Shown: positions 16,803 through 26,184 of the stretch, piece after piece
How the letters are laid out: each line of letters opens with the position of its first letter
Numbering within the stretch: the first letter of the stretch is position 1
Source: DSVQ01 sp964484765
GTDB taxonomy: Bacteria > Planctomycetota > Planctomycetia > Planctomycetales > Planctomycetaceae
Reading direction: 5' to 3'
DNA length: 64,000 nt
NCBI GenBank assembly: GCA_964484765.1
Contig: CAZAGI010000023.1
Span: forward strand, 1-64,000
Notes under the pieces: model-generated
What the model saw: the letters and a program-made list of their open reading frames with translations, nothing else
Told to the model about the DNA's origin: nothing
The model's database searches: none
Translations under genes and position numbers: made by a program

Positions 16803-19037
16803 TCAGGAACGGGCCTCGCGCTGGAGCGCGGCGGTGAGGATCGCGATGTCCCCTTGTAACCAGCGAAACGCCGAGACCGCGATGCCGAAGCCGATAATCC
16901 CACCGACGGAGAGCACCACCAGTTCAAACCGGCGGTCTTGACCGCTGAGCACCAGGCACACGACCGACAACATCGGCACCGACGCGGCAAGGACCAGATA
17001 CAACCACGTCTGTCGGCCAAGTCGTTCCAGCGCGACGACATCGTCCCGCGTCACGGAATCCCATTCCAGCAGCATCGGATAAAAACTCCGCACCGCAATC
17101 AACGAGACACCGAAGAACGGATACGCGGCGGCGATCAACCCGCACAAGGCCAGCGAGGCAATGAAGTGGACATAGACCGCGCCGGGGACACTGCCCCGCA
17201 GTAAATGCAGCGCCAGCGGATACGCCGGGGCGGCAACCAGCCAGAGCGTCAAACTGACGATCACGGCGAGATGACCGAGTTCGAGGCAACGGCGGCGCTG
17301 GGCAGTGAGTGTTTCCGCCGAGAGGGGCATTGCGCGATTGACCCGCGTGGCCTTGGCGACAGAACCGGCCAGCCACCCGGCACACAGCGCTCCCGTGGGG
17401 AAGGCAATCAGGTTGATGATGGTTTGAATGCGCATGAATGTCGGCTCAGCGTCGGGAACGCGCGCGACGATTTCACCGTAGTTGTAGAGAAAGTTGAAGA
17501 CCGCCGCGACGGCGTTCGGCACGATCGTGGCGACGATCACCGACCACAATGGTGCTCGCCGGGCGAACTGTTTCCAGCCGTGCTGCGGGCCTGCCAGCAG
17601 TCGGTGCAGTTCCGGCTGCAGGCACGATTCCAGCGCGAAGGCGAGAGCCCGTCCCGTGGGAAACCGGTCGGCGAGCTGCGGTGCGAGACAACGCCGCAAG
17701 ACGTCATCCAGTCCGGGGGCGTCGGTTGTCACCAGCGGAGCAATGATCGCGTAGTTCGGCCCTCCGTGTCGCTGCGCGGTCATGTGTTCGAGTCGTGTGC
17801 CCCAGCGGGCATCACCTTCGGGATCGTCAAACGGGCGGATGCCGGTGAGCAATTCCCAGAGCACGACACCTAGCGAATACAGGTCGCTGCGACCATCGAG
17901 GCTGCCCGCGGCGCGGGAATGCCGGGGATTGCAGGCTTCGAGCTGTTCGGGAGACATGTACGCCACGCTGCCGCCGAACTGGTGTTCCGGTGCGGCGCCT
18001 TCCAACTGTGCAGCGAAACTGATGTTGAAGTCCGCGAGTTTGGGCAGACCTTCCGCGGTGAGCAACACATTCGCAGGTTTGAGATCGCGATGGAGGACAT
18101 TTCGTCGATGGGCGTAGTCCAGTGCCCCGGCGAGCTGGATGCCGATCCAACACACCAGTTGCGGCCAGCGCCGCTCGGCGAGTTGTCGCCGCAGGGCCGA
18201 TTCCGACGGCGGCGATTCACCTTTGTTCTCCAGATGCCGGTCGATCGCCCGCAGGAATGTCCGGCCCGACCAATCACTGAGCGGAATCGACTGCAGCACC
18301 TCGATGACCTCCGCGAGGTTCCCGCCGGACGCGTACTGCATGTAGAGCAGTCGCAGTCCCCGGTCCGCAACCAGTCGCTGGTCGTAAACACGGATGATAT
18401 TGTCATGATCCAGTTGCGCGAGCGTTTGCGGTTCGGTCCCTTCATCGGCCGAGACTTTCACCGCGACCAGCCGTTGCATCGATCGCTGCCGGGCGAGAAA
18501 GACCGACGCGAATGTTCCTGAGCCAACGCACAACAGCAGCTCAAAATCATCGATCACTTCGCCGGACTGCGGGTGCCCCGCCGTGCGGACCGTCGAAAAC
18601 GACTCCATCGGCCGCGTCGTTTGGCCAGAAGGATCCACCTGAAGATGGTCGGCAAGCAACGACCATTGATCCGGAAAACGCAACAAGTATTCCGTCGGCG
18701 AGACAGCATCGCCGGCGCGCTTCCGGGCGCGAAATTCCGCCGCGAGCAACTCCGGCGTCACATTTCCCGCCAGCTCGGGGAATTCGACGAGGTACTCTTC
18801 CAGACGCCGTCCCAAACCGCGTTGCCACCGCTCGGCAAGATCCAGGCGGACGAGTTCCCGCGCCGTGGCGATGCGCACCGACCCCGTCAGCCCGTTCAGC
18901 AAGTCGCTGAGATCCGGAGCCGTGCCGCGCTTCCATGTGTCGACAACGGCGGCGCGGATCGCGTCGAAGCGCGACCAATCCTCATCGGTGAGTTGTGAAT
19001 CCGGCACAGTCACGATCGAACACAACCACGGCGACAA
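16803..19037 (-). CDS. Membrane serine/threonine protein kinase (variant DFN motif)
   Basis: A 744-residue Hanks-type kinase. The N-terminal 160 residues are a regulatory region seen in planctomycete kinases (ELLAAEFRARKRAGDAVSPT). Kinase landmarks are the G-loop VGSGTFASVF at 171-180, VAVK with Lys194, HRDLKPANVLL at 316-326, and SPEQ at 362-365. The magnesium-binding motif is D-F-N (336-338) instead of D-F-G; Asp is kept, so activity is possible. After residue about 495 come roughly six to eight membrane helices, unusual for a C-terminal module. The start may be this ATG or a GTG 8 codons later. It is followed at 10 bp by the SRPBCC gene. Confidence 0.88.
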   Translation of the reverse strand: MSPWLCSIVTVPDSQLTDEDWSRFDAIRAAVVDTWKRGTAPDLSDLLNGLTGSVRIATARELVRLDLAERWQRGLGRRLEEYLVEFPELAGNVTPELLAAEFRARKRAGDAVSPTEYLLRFPDQWSLLADHLQVDPSGQTTRPMESFSTVRTAGHPQSGEVIDDFELLLCVGSGTFASVFLARQRSMQRLVAVKVSADEGTEPQTLAQLDHDNIIRVYDQRLVADRGLRLLYMQYASGGNLAEVIEVLQSIPLSDWSGRTFLRAIDRHLENKGESPPSESALRRQLAERRWPQLVCWIGIQLAGALDYAHRRNVLHRDLKPANVLLTAEGLPKLADFNISFAAQLEGAAPEHQFGGSVAYMSPEQLEACNPRHSRAAGSLDGRSDLYSLGVVLWELLTGIRPFDDPEGDARWGTRLEHMTAQRHGGPNYAIIAPLVTTDAPGLDDVLRRCLAPQLADRFPTGRALAFALESCLQPELHRLLAGPQHGWKQFARRAPLWSVIVATIVPNAVAAVFNFLYNYGEIVARVPDAEPTFMRIQTIINLIAFPTGALCAGWLAGSVAKATRVNRAMPLSAETLTAQRRRCLELGHLAVIVSLTLWLVAAPAYPLALHLLRGSVPGAVYVHFIASLALCGLIAAAYPFFGVSLIAVRSFYPMLLEWDSVTRDDVVALERLGRQTWLYLVLAASVPMLSVVCLVLSGQDRRFELVVLSVGGIIGFGIAVSAFRWLQGDIAILTAALQREARS

Positions 19038-19193
19038 CGGTCCTCGACGCTGATCGTTCTACCTCAACCACCGTAATCCGCCTACCAAGGCAACTCGCAA
19101 CTGCCGCGTTTGGGCCGCCATCGTTCCGGTCTATTCGCCACGACGACGGGGCGGCTGTCATTCATTGTTGTGAGTTTGCTATCGTGATCGCCG

Positions 19194-20846
19194 ATGGCTC
19201 GGGAGCTGGTAAATTCGCGGAGTCGTGGCGGCGTGATGACTTGGGTGTTGAAGCTGGTGCAATTCTGGCAACCCGCGTTTCCGGCGGAGCTGTTCTGGTG
19301 CGGCATTCGCCAGGATGGTCGGCGGTTGTTTTTGCCGCTGATGAGTGCGCTGGCTCTCATCCTGTCGATGCTGGTGTTAATGGGATCCTACTTCGCGCTG
19401 GCCCCGTATGGATCAAATGGTCTGGGCGGACGGATGCTGCCTGCGCTGACATTTTCGGTCACGCTGGGCTTGTTCATCTTTCTGGGAATGAACGTCCCGT
19501 TCGCGCTGCGGGCCGCGACCACGGAAGATGATTTACCGCTGGTGATGATGACGGGCTTGCCACCGCTGGCCGTCTGGCGGGCACAAGTGTGGAGTGCTGC
19601 CTTGCCGGCGCTGATGGTTCCCGTCCTGCATCTTCCGTTGTTGATGTACATCTTCACGATGGGTGGCGTGGGGTTGATGGACGTGGCAGCGCTGGGGGTC
19701 TTCTGGCTGATCGCATGGCTCACCTTCAGCGGTTGGGCGGCCCTCGCCGGTTGCATCTGGAGCGGTCCGACACGCGAGCGGATGCAGGGCATGTCGCTCA
19801 CCTTGATGCTGGTGTTCGGCTACGGCGTCGTGCAGGTGGCCGTGGCGCGCGTGCTCTGGCTGATGAAATCGCCCTGGGTCTGGTACTCGCTGTCCTCCTT
19901 TCAGCCGCCGTGGAACGGGACGTTTCCCGAGTATTTCCGCCTGAGTGTGCACGCGGTGTTCGGACTCCTCGCGGCCTGGGTCAGTGTGGTTTTGCTTCGC
20001 GGCCGCTGGCGCTCTGCCGTCGAGGCCGGCTCACGGGACATGGATAAAGCGGTGGACGTCGTCAGCGAATCTCCCGCCAAAACAGTTCCGCGCCATCAGG
20101 TCCGGCCGTCGTTCGCACGAGTGCAGGCGGCGGCTCGCCCGCGCTGCAGCGATGACCCGTGGTTCTGGAAAGACTTTCACGTCAGCGGCGGAAGTTGGTT
20201 GTACTGGCAGATTCGTGCCGGAACCGCGGTGGTACTCTCGGTGATTGGCGCGGTTTGCCTGGGTTGGGGTTTGCAGTACCGCATTGTGGAACCGACGATT
20301 TTCCTGACGATGGTCGGTTGGTTCATCTGGATGTTGTTCGATACGGGACAAGTGCTGTCGAACGAATTTCAGGACCGCATGTGGTCGATCGTCCGGATCA
20401 CGCCGAACTCGGTCAGTCACATTCTGTCGGGAAAACTGCGGGCCGCCGCGGTGCGATTCTTGCCGGCGTTGTTGCCACTGGGCCTGGTCTGCCTGTTCGG
20501 ATTAATGACGTATGCCTGGCAGATGGTCGTGGTCGGCGTACCGATTCTGCTGCTGATCACCATCCCGTTTTCGGTGTTGATTTTATACGGCACGGCAATT
20601 CCGCAAAATCTGATTGGCGGCGGCTGGCCAATGCTGCGGACGTTGTTTGGCGTGGTTGTCGCCCTTACCGTCTATGTGCCGGTGATGATCTTAATTGACT
20701 ACACCATTCAGCCGGAACTGGAAGTGGCGGCGTATTGGGCGTTCTCGGTCTTCATGAGCTTCGCGCTGACGGCGTGGCTGAGTTACGCCACGCTGTGCGA
20801 ACTCAACGACCCGCGCCGGGAACGGCAGTCTGCAGACGGGGGATGA
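19194..20846 (+). CDS. Multi-helix membrane protein, ABC-2-permease-like
   Basis: A 550-residue integral membrane protein with about twelve hydrophobic segments in two halves, split by a polar loop near residues 280-320 (ESPAKTVPRHQVRP). Each half starts with a short amphipathic lead (ELFWCGIRQDGRRLFLP; DDPWFWKDFHVSGGSW), which recalls ABC-2-type or ABC-exporter membrane subunits fused in tandem. No ATPase gene is adjacent. ATG 19236 is an alternative start. It is divergent from the kinase gene and is followed 3 bp later by a small gene. Confidence 0.65.
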   Translation: MARELVNSRSRGGVMTWVLKLVQFWQPAFPAELFWCGIRQDGRRLFLPLMSALALILSMLVLMGSYFALAPYGSNGLGGRMLPALTFSVTLGLFIFLGMNVPFALRAATTEDDLPLVMMTGLPPLAVWRAQVWSAALPALMVPVLHLPLLMYIFTMGGVGLMDVAALGVFWLIAWLTFSGWAALAGCIWSGPTRERMQGMSLTLMLVFGYGVVQVAVARVLWLMKSPWVWYSLSSFQPPWNGTFPEYFRLSVHAVFGLLAAWVSVVLLRGRWRSAVEAGSRDMDKAVDVVSESPAKTVPRHQVRPSFARVQAAARPRCSDDPWFWKDFHVSGGSWLYWQIRAGTAVVLSVIGAVCLGWGLQYRIVEPTIFLTMVGWFIWMLFDTGQVLSNEFQDRMWSIVRITPNSVSHILSGKLRAAAVRFLPALLPLGLVCLFGLMTYAWQMVVVGVPILLLITIPFSVLILYGTAIPQNLIGGGWPMLRTLFGVVVALTVYVPVMILIDYTIQPELEVAAYWAFSVFMSFALTAWLSYATLCELNDPRRERQSADGG

Positions 20847-20849
20847 GCC

Positions 20850-21194
20850 ATGCTCCAGCGCGATCACGTGCGGTTTGAGTTTCACCAACCGTTTAGCACG
20901 TCCATCTCGGTCATCGTTGATGACCACACGATTCCGATCGAGGTCGTGCGGCCGGTTTGGATCGCACCTTTCACTCGCGCGGAGTGGAACTGGAATTGGA
21001 CGTGGCCGGACGGCAACCGTTATCAATTGGTCTGTCCGGTTGATGGAATCAGCCGAGCCGTACTCCGAATGGGATTGAAGAAAGACGGCCAGACCCTCGC
21101 CGAAGGCTTCTTCCGTGGGCCGCGTTTCGTCCCTGTAGGCCGAGGTTGGGTCTGGCAATTTGACACGGAGAAAATCGAAACGGCTACCGATTAG
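20850..21194 (+). CDS. Conserved-looking small soluble protein, unknown function
   Basis: A 114-residue Trp-rich protein (WNWNWTWPDGNRYQ, RGWVWQFDTEK) that looks like a small beta-sandwich. ATG 20850 starts 3 bp after the stop of the preceding membrane-protein gene and has a GGGGG ribosome site inside that gene, so the two are translationally coupled or in one operon. No family is recognised. Confidence 0.65.
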   Translation: MLQRDHVRFEFHQPFSTSISVIVDDHTIPIEVVRPVWIAPFTRAEWNWNWTWPDGNRYQLVCPVDGISRAVLRMGLKKDGQTLAEGFFRGPRFVPVGRGWVWQFDTEKIETATD

Positions 21195-21751
21195 GATGCC
21201 GCCCGCGAACATATCTGCGTGAGGGCCGCAAGACTTTGGCCACCTGCTTTGGCAGTCGTGGGCGTCGCCGGGGTGTGATTCGCGGCCGTCTGGATTACCC
21301 GCGCACTCCTTTACTAATGGGAATGCTGCTGTCCGTGCTGGTTGACATTCCCTATGATTTCATGCCCGCGAGTTATCGCCAAGACACCATAAGTGATTCG
21401 AAGAAAGCCACTTACGGCTCAATCACCCCAAGTGCTCCGCGTGAATAACCGGACTAATCATCTCCGCCGTTACGCCGCAAATTTTCGGAGTAACCGGAAA
21501 AGTTTGTGCGACCGGACCTTCCTGACCGATGAATAGACGTAGCGAAGTGTTAGCGCGCTTCGCGGACGGTTCGGATTGTTCCACCGTCCACCGATGGTTG
21601 CGAGGAACCGGCGTCGAAACAGGCAGTTTCGGCCGGACTTCGCGGAGAACGAGTCGCTTCGGATGCCATTCTCCGAACCGGCAAATCTCCGCCGAGCCTC
21701 CCCCAGCGGTCACGGACACGGTCAGCGCAGTTAGGGAAGGGAGACCAGTTC
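21195..21751. other. Long non-coding leader upstream of the two-BON gene
   Basis: A 557-bp interval without a convincing gene. The last bases carry a good ribosome site (GGGAAGGGAGACC). No riboswitch family is recognised. Two 70-100-codon frames cross it, but neither has a ribosome site or recognisable protein pattern. Promoter and a long 5' leader are the likely content. Confidence 0.4.
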
Positions 21752-22867
21752 ATGCGTAAGTACGGGAAGTGGGCGTTGGTGCTCGGCTTAATGGCCGCCA
21801 CGCCCGGCCTGGGCTTCGCCGCCCCGTGGTCCCGCACCGAGAACGGGGACAAGGCGAGCAGCCCGGCCGCAACCGGCAAAACCCAAAGCAAGACCTCGAA
21901 CCAGAAGGTGGCCGATGATATCGCCGTCGCCCTCCGGAACGCCCGTCTGCAAGGGTACGACATCGAGATCGAATACAAGAACGGCGTCGCGACCCTGAAA
22001 GGCCGCGTCACCGATCCCAAGCAGAAGGAGAAGGCCACTCAGGTCCTCCAGAAACTGCCTGGGGTGGAACACGTCGACAACCAACTGGTGTTGACGACCA
22101 AACCCACGACCTCGGAACGCCACCCGGCGGCTCCAGGCGGCATCCAGCAGGCGGCTCACACCTCGGCCGGACCGAAAACTGATCGCGTCAAGCAGATCAA
22201 CTTCGAACCGGCCGTTGCGGAAAGCGTTGCCCCGGCGGCCGCTAACAGCAATCAAGCCATGGCCGAACAGATTGCCGCCGCCCTCACCGCGGCGAATCTC
22301 GATGGCTACGACATTGAGATCCGTTATCAGAACGGTGTCGCGATGCTCGGCGGCAGCGTCGGCACGATGCAACAGCGCGTGACGGCCGAACGCGTGGTCC
22401 AGCAGATTCCGGGCGTGCAAGGCGTCCAGAATCAACTCCGCACAACGCAAGAACCGATGCGGGGACCGATGCCCGGTCAACCTGGTTCCGGCGCGATGAT
22501 GGGTCCGCAAGGACCGGTCCATCCCGCGGCGTTCCAGGGACAAATGGGTCCCGGCGGTCCCGTCCAACCCGTAGGCGGCTACGCTCACGGCGGCGGATAC
22601 GGCGCTGGCGGTCCGATGTACAACGGACCGAGCATGCCCGACTATGCCTGGCCGTCGTACGCCCAGTATCCGAACTCCGCCGCGGTGACCTATCCGCAGC
22701 AGTACAGTGCGAGCGCGTTCCCGTACATCGGGCCGTTCTATCCGTACCCGCAAGTTCCGCTGGGCTGGCGCGACGCCACGCTCCGTTGGGACGATGGTCA
22801 ATGGAACCTGCAGTTCCGTCAGCGGACCGACAAGTGGTGGTGGTTCTTGAGCCCGAAGAACTGGTAA
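21752..22867 (+). CDS. Exported protein with two BON domains and Gly/Pro/Tyr-rich tail
   Basis: A 371-residue predicted periplasmic or surface protein. The signal peptide is KWALVLGLMAATPGLGFAA. Two BON domains follow at about residues 50-115 (VADDIAVALRNARLQGYDIE, VATLKGRVTDPKQKEKATQV) and 170-230 (MAEQIAAALTAANLDGYDIE, GVAMLGGSVGTMQQRVTAER). The second half is Gly/Pro/Met/Tyr-rich (MGPGGPVQPVGGYAHGGG) and ends in a conserved-looking Trp-rich block (WRDATLRWDDGQWNLQF). BON domains suggest envelope or lipid attachment. Start is ATG 21752 with a strong ribosome site. Confidence 0.85.
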   Translation: MRKYGKWALVLGLMAATPGLGFAAPWSRTENGDKASSPAATGKTQSKTSNQKVADDIAVALRNARLQGYDIEIEYKNGVATLKGRVTDPKQKEKATQVLQKLPGVEHVDNQLVLTTKPTTSERHPAAPGGIQQAAHTSAGPKTDRVKQINFEPAVAESVAPAAANSNQAMAEQIAAALTAANLDGYDIEIRYQNGVAMLGGSVGTMQQRVTAERVVQQIPGVQGVQNQLRTTQEPMRGPMPGQPGSGAMMGPQGPVHPAAFQGQMGPGGPVQPVGGYAHGGGYGAGGPMYNGPSMPDYAWPSYAQYPNSAAVTYPQQYSASAFPYIGPFYPYPQVPLGWRDATLRWDDGQWNLQFRQRTDKWWWFLSPKNW

Positions 22868-23278
22868 GCCGTGGGGCGACCCGACCCAGGCCGCTGACAT
22901 CCGGCGGCTGGGAGATGGTCAACCGACTCTGCTGACCATGCCCGCGATGGTGCCCGTCGCCGTCGTCATCACGAATGGCAAAGCGTCTCCCGTTGTCTCT
23001 TGAGATAACGGGAGACGCTGTCATTTCCGACTGGAAGCGAGGGACCGTATCCCGCGGTCCGCGTCGGAACGGGTCCTATCACCGCTACATTCGATAAAAC
23101 CCGAAAAATCCCACAAGTCCGCAGCCTCAAGAGAACGATAAGTAAGGTACAGGCTGTTGGAACGCGCCTGTGATGAGTGACTTTGCGACCGCCGACCGCG
23201 GTCTCCCAGTCGCCTGAAGCCTACGACACTCGACCACTCGTTGAATGCGTATCCCGCGGTAACCCCCGGAGAGGAACG
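22868..23278. other. Intergenic region with hairpin and promoter for the lipoprotein gene
   Basis: About 410 bp. It contains the hairpin at 22982-23019 and, just before the next gene, a GAGAGGAACG ribosome site. No other gene or RNA pattern is seen. Confidence 0.4.
22982..23019 (+). terminator. Long hairpin downstream of the BON gene, probable terminator
   Basis: An 18-bp stem with one mismatch (AGCGTCTCCCGTTGTCTC against its partner) and a two-base loop lies 115 bp after the stop codon. The T-run is weak (GTCATTTCC), so termination is likely but not certain. Confidence 0.65.
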
Positions 23279-23866
23279 ATGATCAAGCCAGGTTCGCTCC
23301 TGAAACGCCTCGCGTTGCTGGTCGGCGTCGGCACTTTTACCCTGACCAATTGCGGCTGCATCACCCTGGCCCAATTCATGGGTGTGCAGTTCATTATCTC
23401 TGGACTGTTTGGTGCGACACCGGTCATTCCGGTCAGCCCATACTACAGCCAGTTGATTGAAGACGTTTACATCGACGAGGAACGGTACGCGAAGGTACCG
23501 ATCCTCGATCCGGTGGAAGGCGAGAACGCTCCCCTCTACTGCATGGACCCGCCGTCGCAGGACGAAGTCATGCGGGCCTTGCCGGATGAAACCGGCGGCG
23601 GCTGGACGTTCCTCGCGGAAACGAGCCGCAACAACGTCCGCATTGTGGTCGAACCGATCGTCGACCGCCTGGACGAATGCCGCTTCTACCCCATGGTGGG
23701 ACCGGCGCGGCTGCATCACTGCCACTACAAGTGCACGGTCTACTATGACAAGACCATGCGGAGTGACTGGCCGGTGCCCTTCAAGCACATGGACGAAACC
23801 ACGCAAGTCGTCTACATCGACCACGATCACCTGATCCGCTGTGCCGGTCCTGCGACCCCGCAGTAA
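23279..23866 (+). CDS. Putative lipoprotein, unknown function
   Basis: A 195-residue predicted lipoprotein. The leader LLKRLALLVGVGTFTLTNCGC offers LTNC as lipobox, with Cys near residue 25. The mature part has no recognised domain; it is acidic, with a conserved-looking centre (YYSQLIEDVYIDEERYAKVP) and a His/Cys cluster (LHHCHYKC) that could bind metal. The start at 23279 is fixed by a GAGAGG ribosome site and the leader; further upstream in-frame codons lie in non-coding DNA. It is followed by a strong terminator. Confidence 0.75.
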   Translation: MIKPGSLLKRLALLVGVGTFTLTNCGCITLAQFMGVQFIISGLFGATPVIPVSPYYSQLIEDVYIDEERYAKVPILDPVEGENAPLYCMDPPSQDEVMRALPDETGGGWTFLAETSRNNVRIVVEPIVDRLDECRFYPMVGPARLHHCHYKCTVYYDKTMRSDWPVPFKHMDETTQVVYIDHDHLIRCAGPATPQ

Positions 23867-23892
23867 TTCGCAGTCACAGCCTCCTTGCCACA

Positions 23893-23927
23893 AAAGACCC
23901 GGGGATTTCGATCCCTGGGTTTTTTTA
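23893..23927 (+). terminator. Rho-independent terminator of the lipoprotein gene
   Basis: Stem ACCCGGGGAT/ATCCCTGGGT (23897-23906 and 23911-23920) with a 4-base TTCG loop and a run of seven T residues, 30 bp after the stop codon. Confidence 0.9.
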
Positions 23928-23945
23928 TTTCCGGAGTTCAATTCG

Positions 23946-24563
23946 ATGACGACGCCCCCGCTTCACACCATCGTGTTCGACATGGGCAATGTGCTGGTGC
24001 ATTTCAGTCACGAACGGATGTGTGCCCAGATCGGCGCGTTGTGCGGGCAATCGGCGGCGGAGATCCGAACGATATTGATGGAATCCGGACTCAACGCCGA
24101 GTTCGAGCGCGGGTTCCTCAACCCGGAAGAGATGCGCGACCGCCTGTCACAAGCTGTTGGCCAGGAGTTCGAAGTCAACGCCCTCGCCAACGCCTATGCC
24201 GACATTTTCACGCTCAATGAACCCATGCTCGGCATTCTCGACGCGTTGAACGACCAGGGCAAACGATTGGTGCTGCTGTCCAACACGTCGGTCTGGCATT
24301 TCGATTTCATCTGGGAGCGTTGGCCGATCCTGCAAAAGCTCGACGATCACGTCGTCTCGTACAAGGCCGGGGCGATCAAACCGGAGCCGGGCATCTACCA
24401 GGCGTTGTTGCCGCTGTTGCAATGCCCCCCGGAGAATGCGTTCTACACCGATGACATTGCGGATTACATCCGCATCGGCCGCGGCTTCGGCCTGCAAGCC
24501 GAAGTCTTCATTGATGACATCGCGCTGCGCTATCAATTGAAGAACCGCGGCATAGTCGTATGA
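23946..24563 (+). CDS. HAD-family phosphatase, YihX-like
   Basis: A 205-residue haloacid-dehalogenase-fold enzyme. Motif I is VFDMGNVLV: nucleophile Asp followed by Met-Gly-Asn, the D-x-G-N-V variant of the YihX (alpha-D-glucose-1-phosphate phosphatase) and epoxide-hydrolase-like subgroup. Motif II is LVLLSNTS, motif III Lys lies in VVSYKAGAIKPEPGIYQ, and motif IV is FYTDDIADYI. A sugar phosphate is the likely substrate, by analogy. The start at 23946 matches the family length; the preceding terminator is only 20 bp upstream, so the promoter must be compact or readthrough occurs. Confidence 0.88.
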   Translation: MTTPPLHTIVFDMGNVLVHFSHERMCAQIGALCGQSAAEIRTILMESGLNAEFERGFLNPEEMRDRLSQAVGQEFEVNALANAYADIFTLNEPMLGILDALNDQGKRLVLLSNTSVWHFDFIWERWPILQKLDDHVVSYKAGAIKPEPGIYQALLPLLQCPPENAFYTDDIADYIRIGRGFGLQAEVFIDDIALRYQLKNRGIVV

Positions 24564-24616
24564 CCCAGAAGCCTGGGGGGGTTCCAAACCCATGGTTTCT
24601 ACGCATCGCCATTCCC

Positions 24617-24774
24617 GCTCCGGTCCCCTCGCCCCTGTACTCGGGGGAGAGGGTTAGGGTGAGGGGGCGAAAAATCCCACAGCGTGAAAAGCCGAGAGCT
24701 TGTCGTAGCAGTCACGCCAGCGATCTCCCCCTCATCCGCCTTCGGCACCTTCTCCCCCACAATGGGGGAGAAGG
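24617..24774. repeat. Palindromic CCCTC/GAGGG repeats
   Basis: Two repeat units lie in a gene-free gap. The first (24617-24669) is a GA/CT-rich imperfect palindrome around ACTCGGGGGAGAGGGTTAGG. The second is a perfect stem CCTTCTCCCCCA (24748-24759) and TGGGGGAGAAGG (24763-24774) with a 3-base loop. The style is that of dispersed intergenic repeats in many GC-rich genomes. The rest of 24564-24948 holds nothing else that I recognise. Confidence 0.7.
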
Positions 24775-24948
24775 AACCGCAATTTCAGCCCTTCACTGAA
24801 TTCGGTCGAGACCATGAGTTTCCTGACCCGAGGTCTCTTCGAGAACAATCCGAACTTTGCGCCTTTTTCCGTGTCCGCTAGAATCACATTCACGCCGACT
24901 CCGCTCCGGACGGCGGTTCCTCGCCAGAAATGCTTGTGACAGAACACC

Positions 24949-26184
24949 ATGCGCAACGAATCTGAAACGCCGATGGCCGATACGCCGTTCACCATTCCGG
25001 TCGCCGACCGGTTGAAACGGCTGCCCCCGTACCTCTTCGGTCGCATCAACAAGCTGAAATATCAGAAGCGCCAAGCGGGCGTCGACGTCATCGACCTCGG
25101 CATGGGCAACCCCACCGACGCCCCGGATCCACTCATCGTTGAGAAGATGAAGGAAGCGCTCCTCGACCCCAAAAACCACCGCTATTCGGTCGCCAACGGC
25201 ATCGAGAATCTGCGGAAAGAAGTCTCCGCGCGGTACTTCCGCAAATACGGCGTCCGGCTGAATCCCGAGAACGAAGTCATCGCGTGTCTTGGTTCGAAAG
25301 AGGGTTTCAGCCACATGTGCCTGGCCCTGATGGGGCCGGGTGACACCGCGATTGTTCCCGCGCCAACGTTTCCCATTCACGCTTATTCGGTGATGCTCGC
25401 CTCAGGGAATGTGATCGCGCTCGATGTCCGTGAGCCGTATAAATTCCTCGAAAACATCGCCTACACCTGCGAGCACCTCTTTCCGAAACCGAAGCTCGTC
25501 GTCGTCAACTTCCCGCACAATCCGTCGGGGGTCTGCATCGGGCAGGACTTTTACGACGAACTCGTCCGCCTCGCAAAGAAGTACAAATTCCTCGTTATCA
25601 GCGACTTCGCCTACGCCGACATCTGCTACGACGGTTACCAGGCCCCGAGTTTCCTCGCCAGCCCCGGCGCGATTGATGTGGGTGTCGAAACGACCACCAT
25701 GTCGAAAGGCTTCAGCATGGCCGGCTGGCGGATTGGCTTCTGCGTCGGCAACCGCGAAATGGTCCGGGCCCTCGCGACCATCAAGGGTTACTACGACTAC
25801 GGCATTTTCCAGGCGATTCAGATCGCGGCCATCGTCGCCATGCGGCATTGCGAACCCGCCGTCGAAGCGATCGCTCTCGAATATCAGGACCGCCGCGATG
25901 TGCTGGTCGAAGGTCTGAACCGCATCGGTTGGGATGTCGAAAAACCGAAAGCCGGGATGTTCGTCTGGGCGAAGATTCCTGAGCCGTGGGCACAGATGGG
26001 ATCCATCGATTTCGCCATGAAGCTGATGGAAGAGGCGGGCGTCGCCGTCAGCCCCGGCCGCGGTTTCGGCGAAGAAGGCGAAGGTTATCTGCGGCTCGCG
26101 ATCGTCGAAAACAGCCAGCGATTACGGCAAGCCGTCCGCGCCATCGGCAAGTGCATGAAAATCGAAGCCGCCCCGGCAGCGTAG
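24949..26184 (+). CDS. Class I/II aminotransferase, LL-diaminopimelate/alanine type
   Basis: A 411-residue PLP enzyme close to AlaC/LL-DAP aminotransferase. It makes or uses alanine-type substrates and may act in lysine and cell-wall precursor synthesis. Landmarks are IDLGMGNPTDAPD, HRYSVANGIENLRKEVSARY, VIACLGSKEGFSHMCLAL, the PLP-contact NFPHNPSGV, ISDFAYADICYDGY, and the Schiff-base lysine in TTTMSKGFSMAGWRIGF. An Arg near the C-terminus (GYLRLAIVEN) binds the substrate carboxylate. Start ATG 24949 or 24973 (MADTPF). The specific substrate is not decided by sequence. Confidence 0.92.
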   Translation: MRNESETPMADTPFTIPVADRLKRLPPYLFGRINKLKYQKRQAGVDVIDLGMGNPTDAPDPLIVEKMKEALLDPKNHRYSVANGIENLRKEVSARYFRKYGVRLNPENEVIACLGSKEGFSHMCLALMGPGDTAIVPAPTFPIHAYSVMLASGNVIALDVREPYKFLENIAYTCEHLFPKPKLVVVNFPHNPSGVCIGQDFYDELVRLAKKYKFLVISDFAYADICYDGYQAPSFLASPGAIDVGVETTTMSKGFSMAGWRIGFCVGNREMVRALATIKGYYDYGIFQAIQIAAIVAMRHCEPAVEAIALEYQDRRDVLVEGLNRIGWDVEKPKAGMFVWAKIPEPWAQMGSIDFAMKLMEEAGVAVSPGRGFGEEGEGYLRLAIVENSQRLRQAVRAIGKCMKIEAAPAA

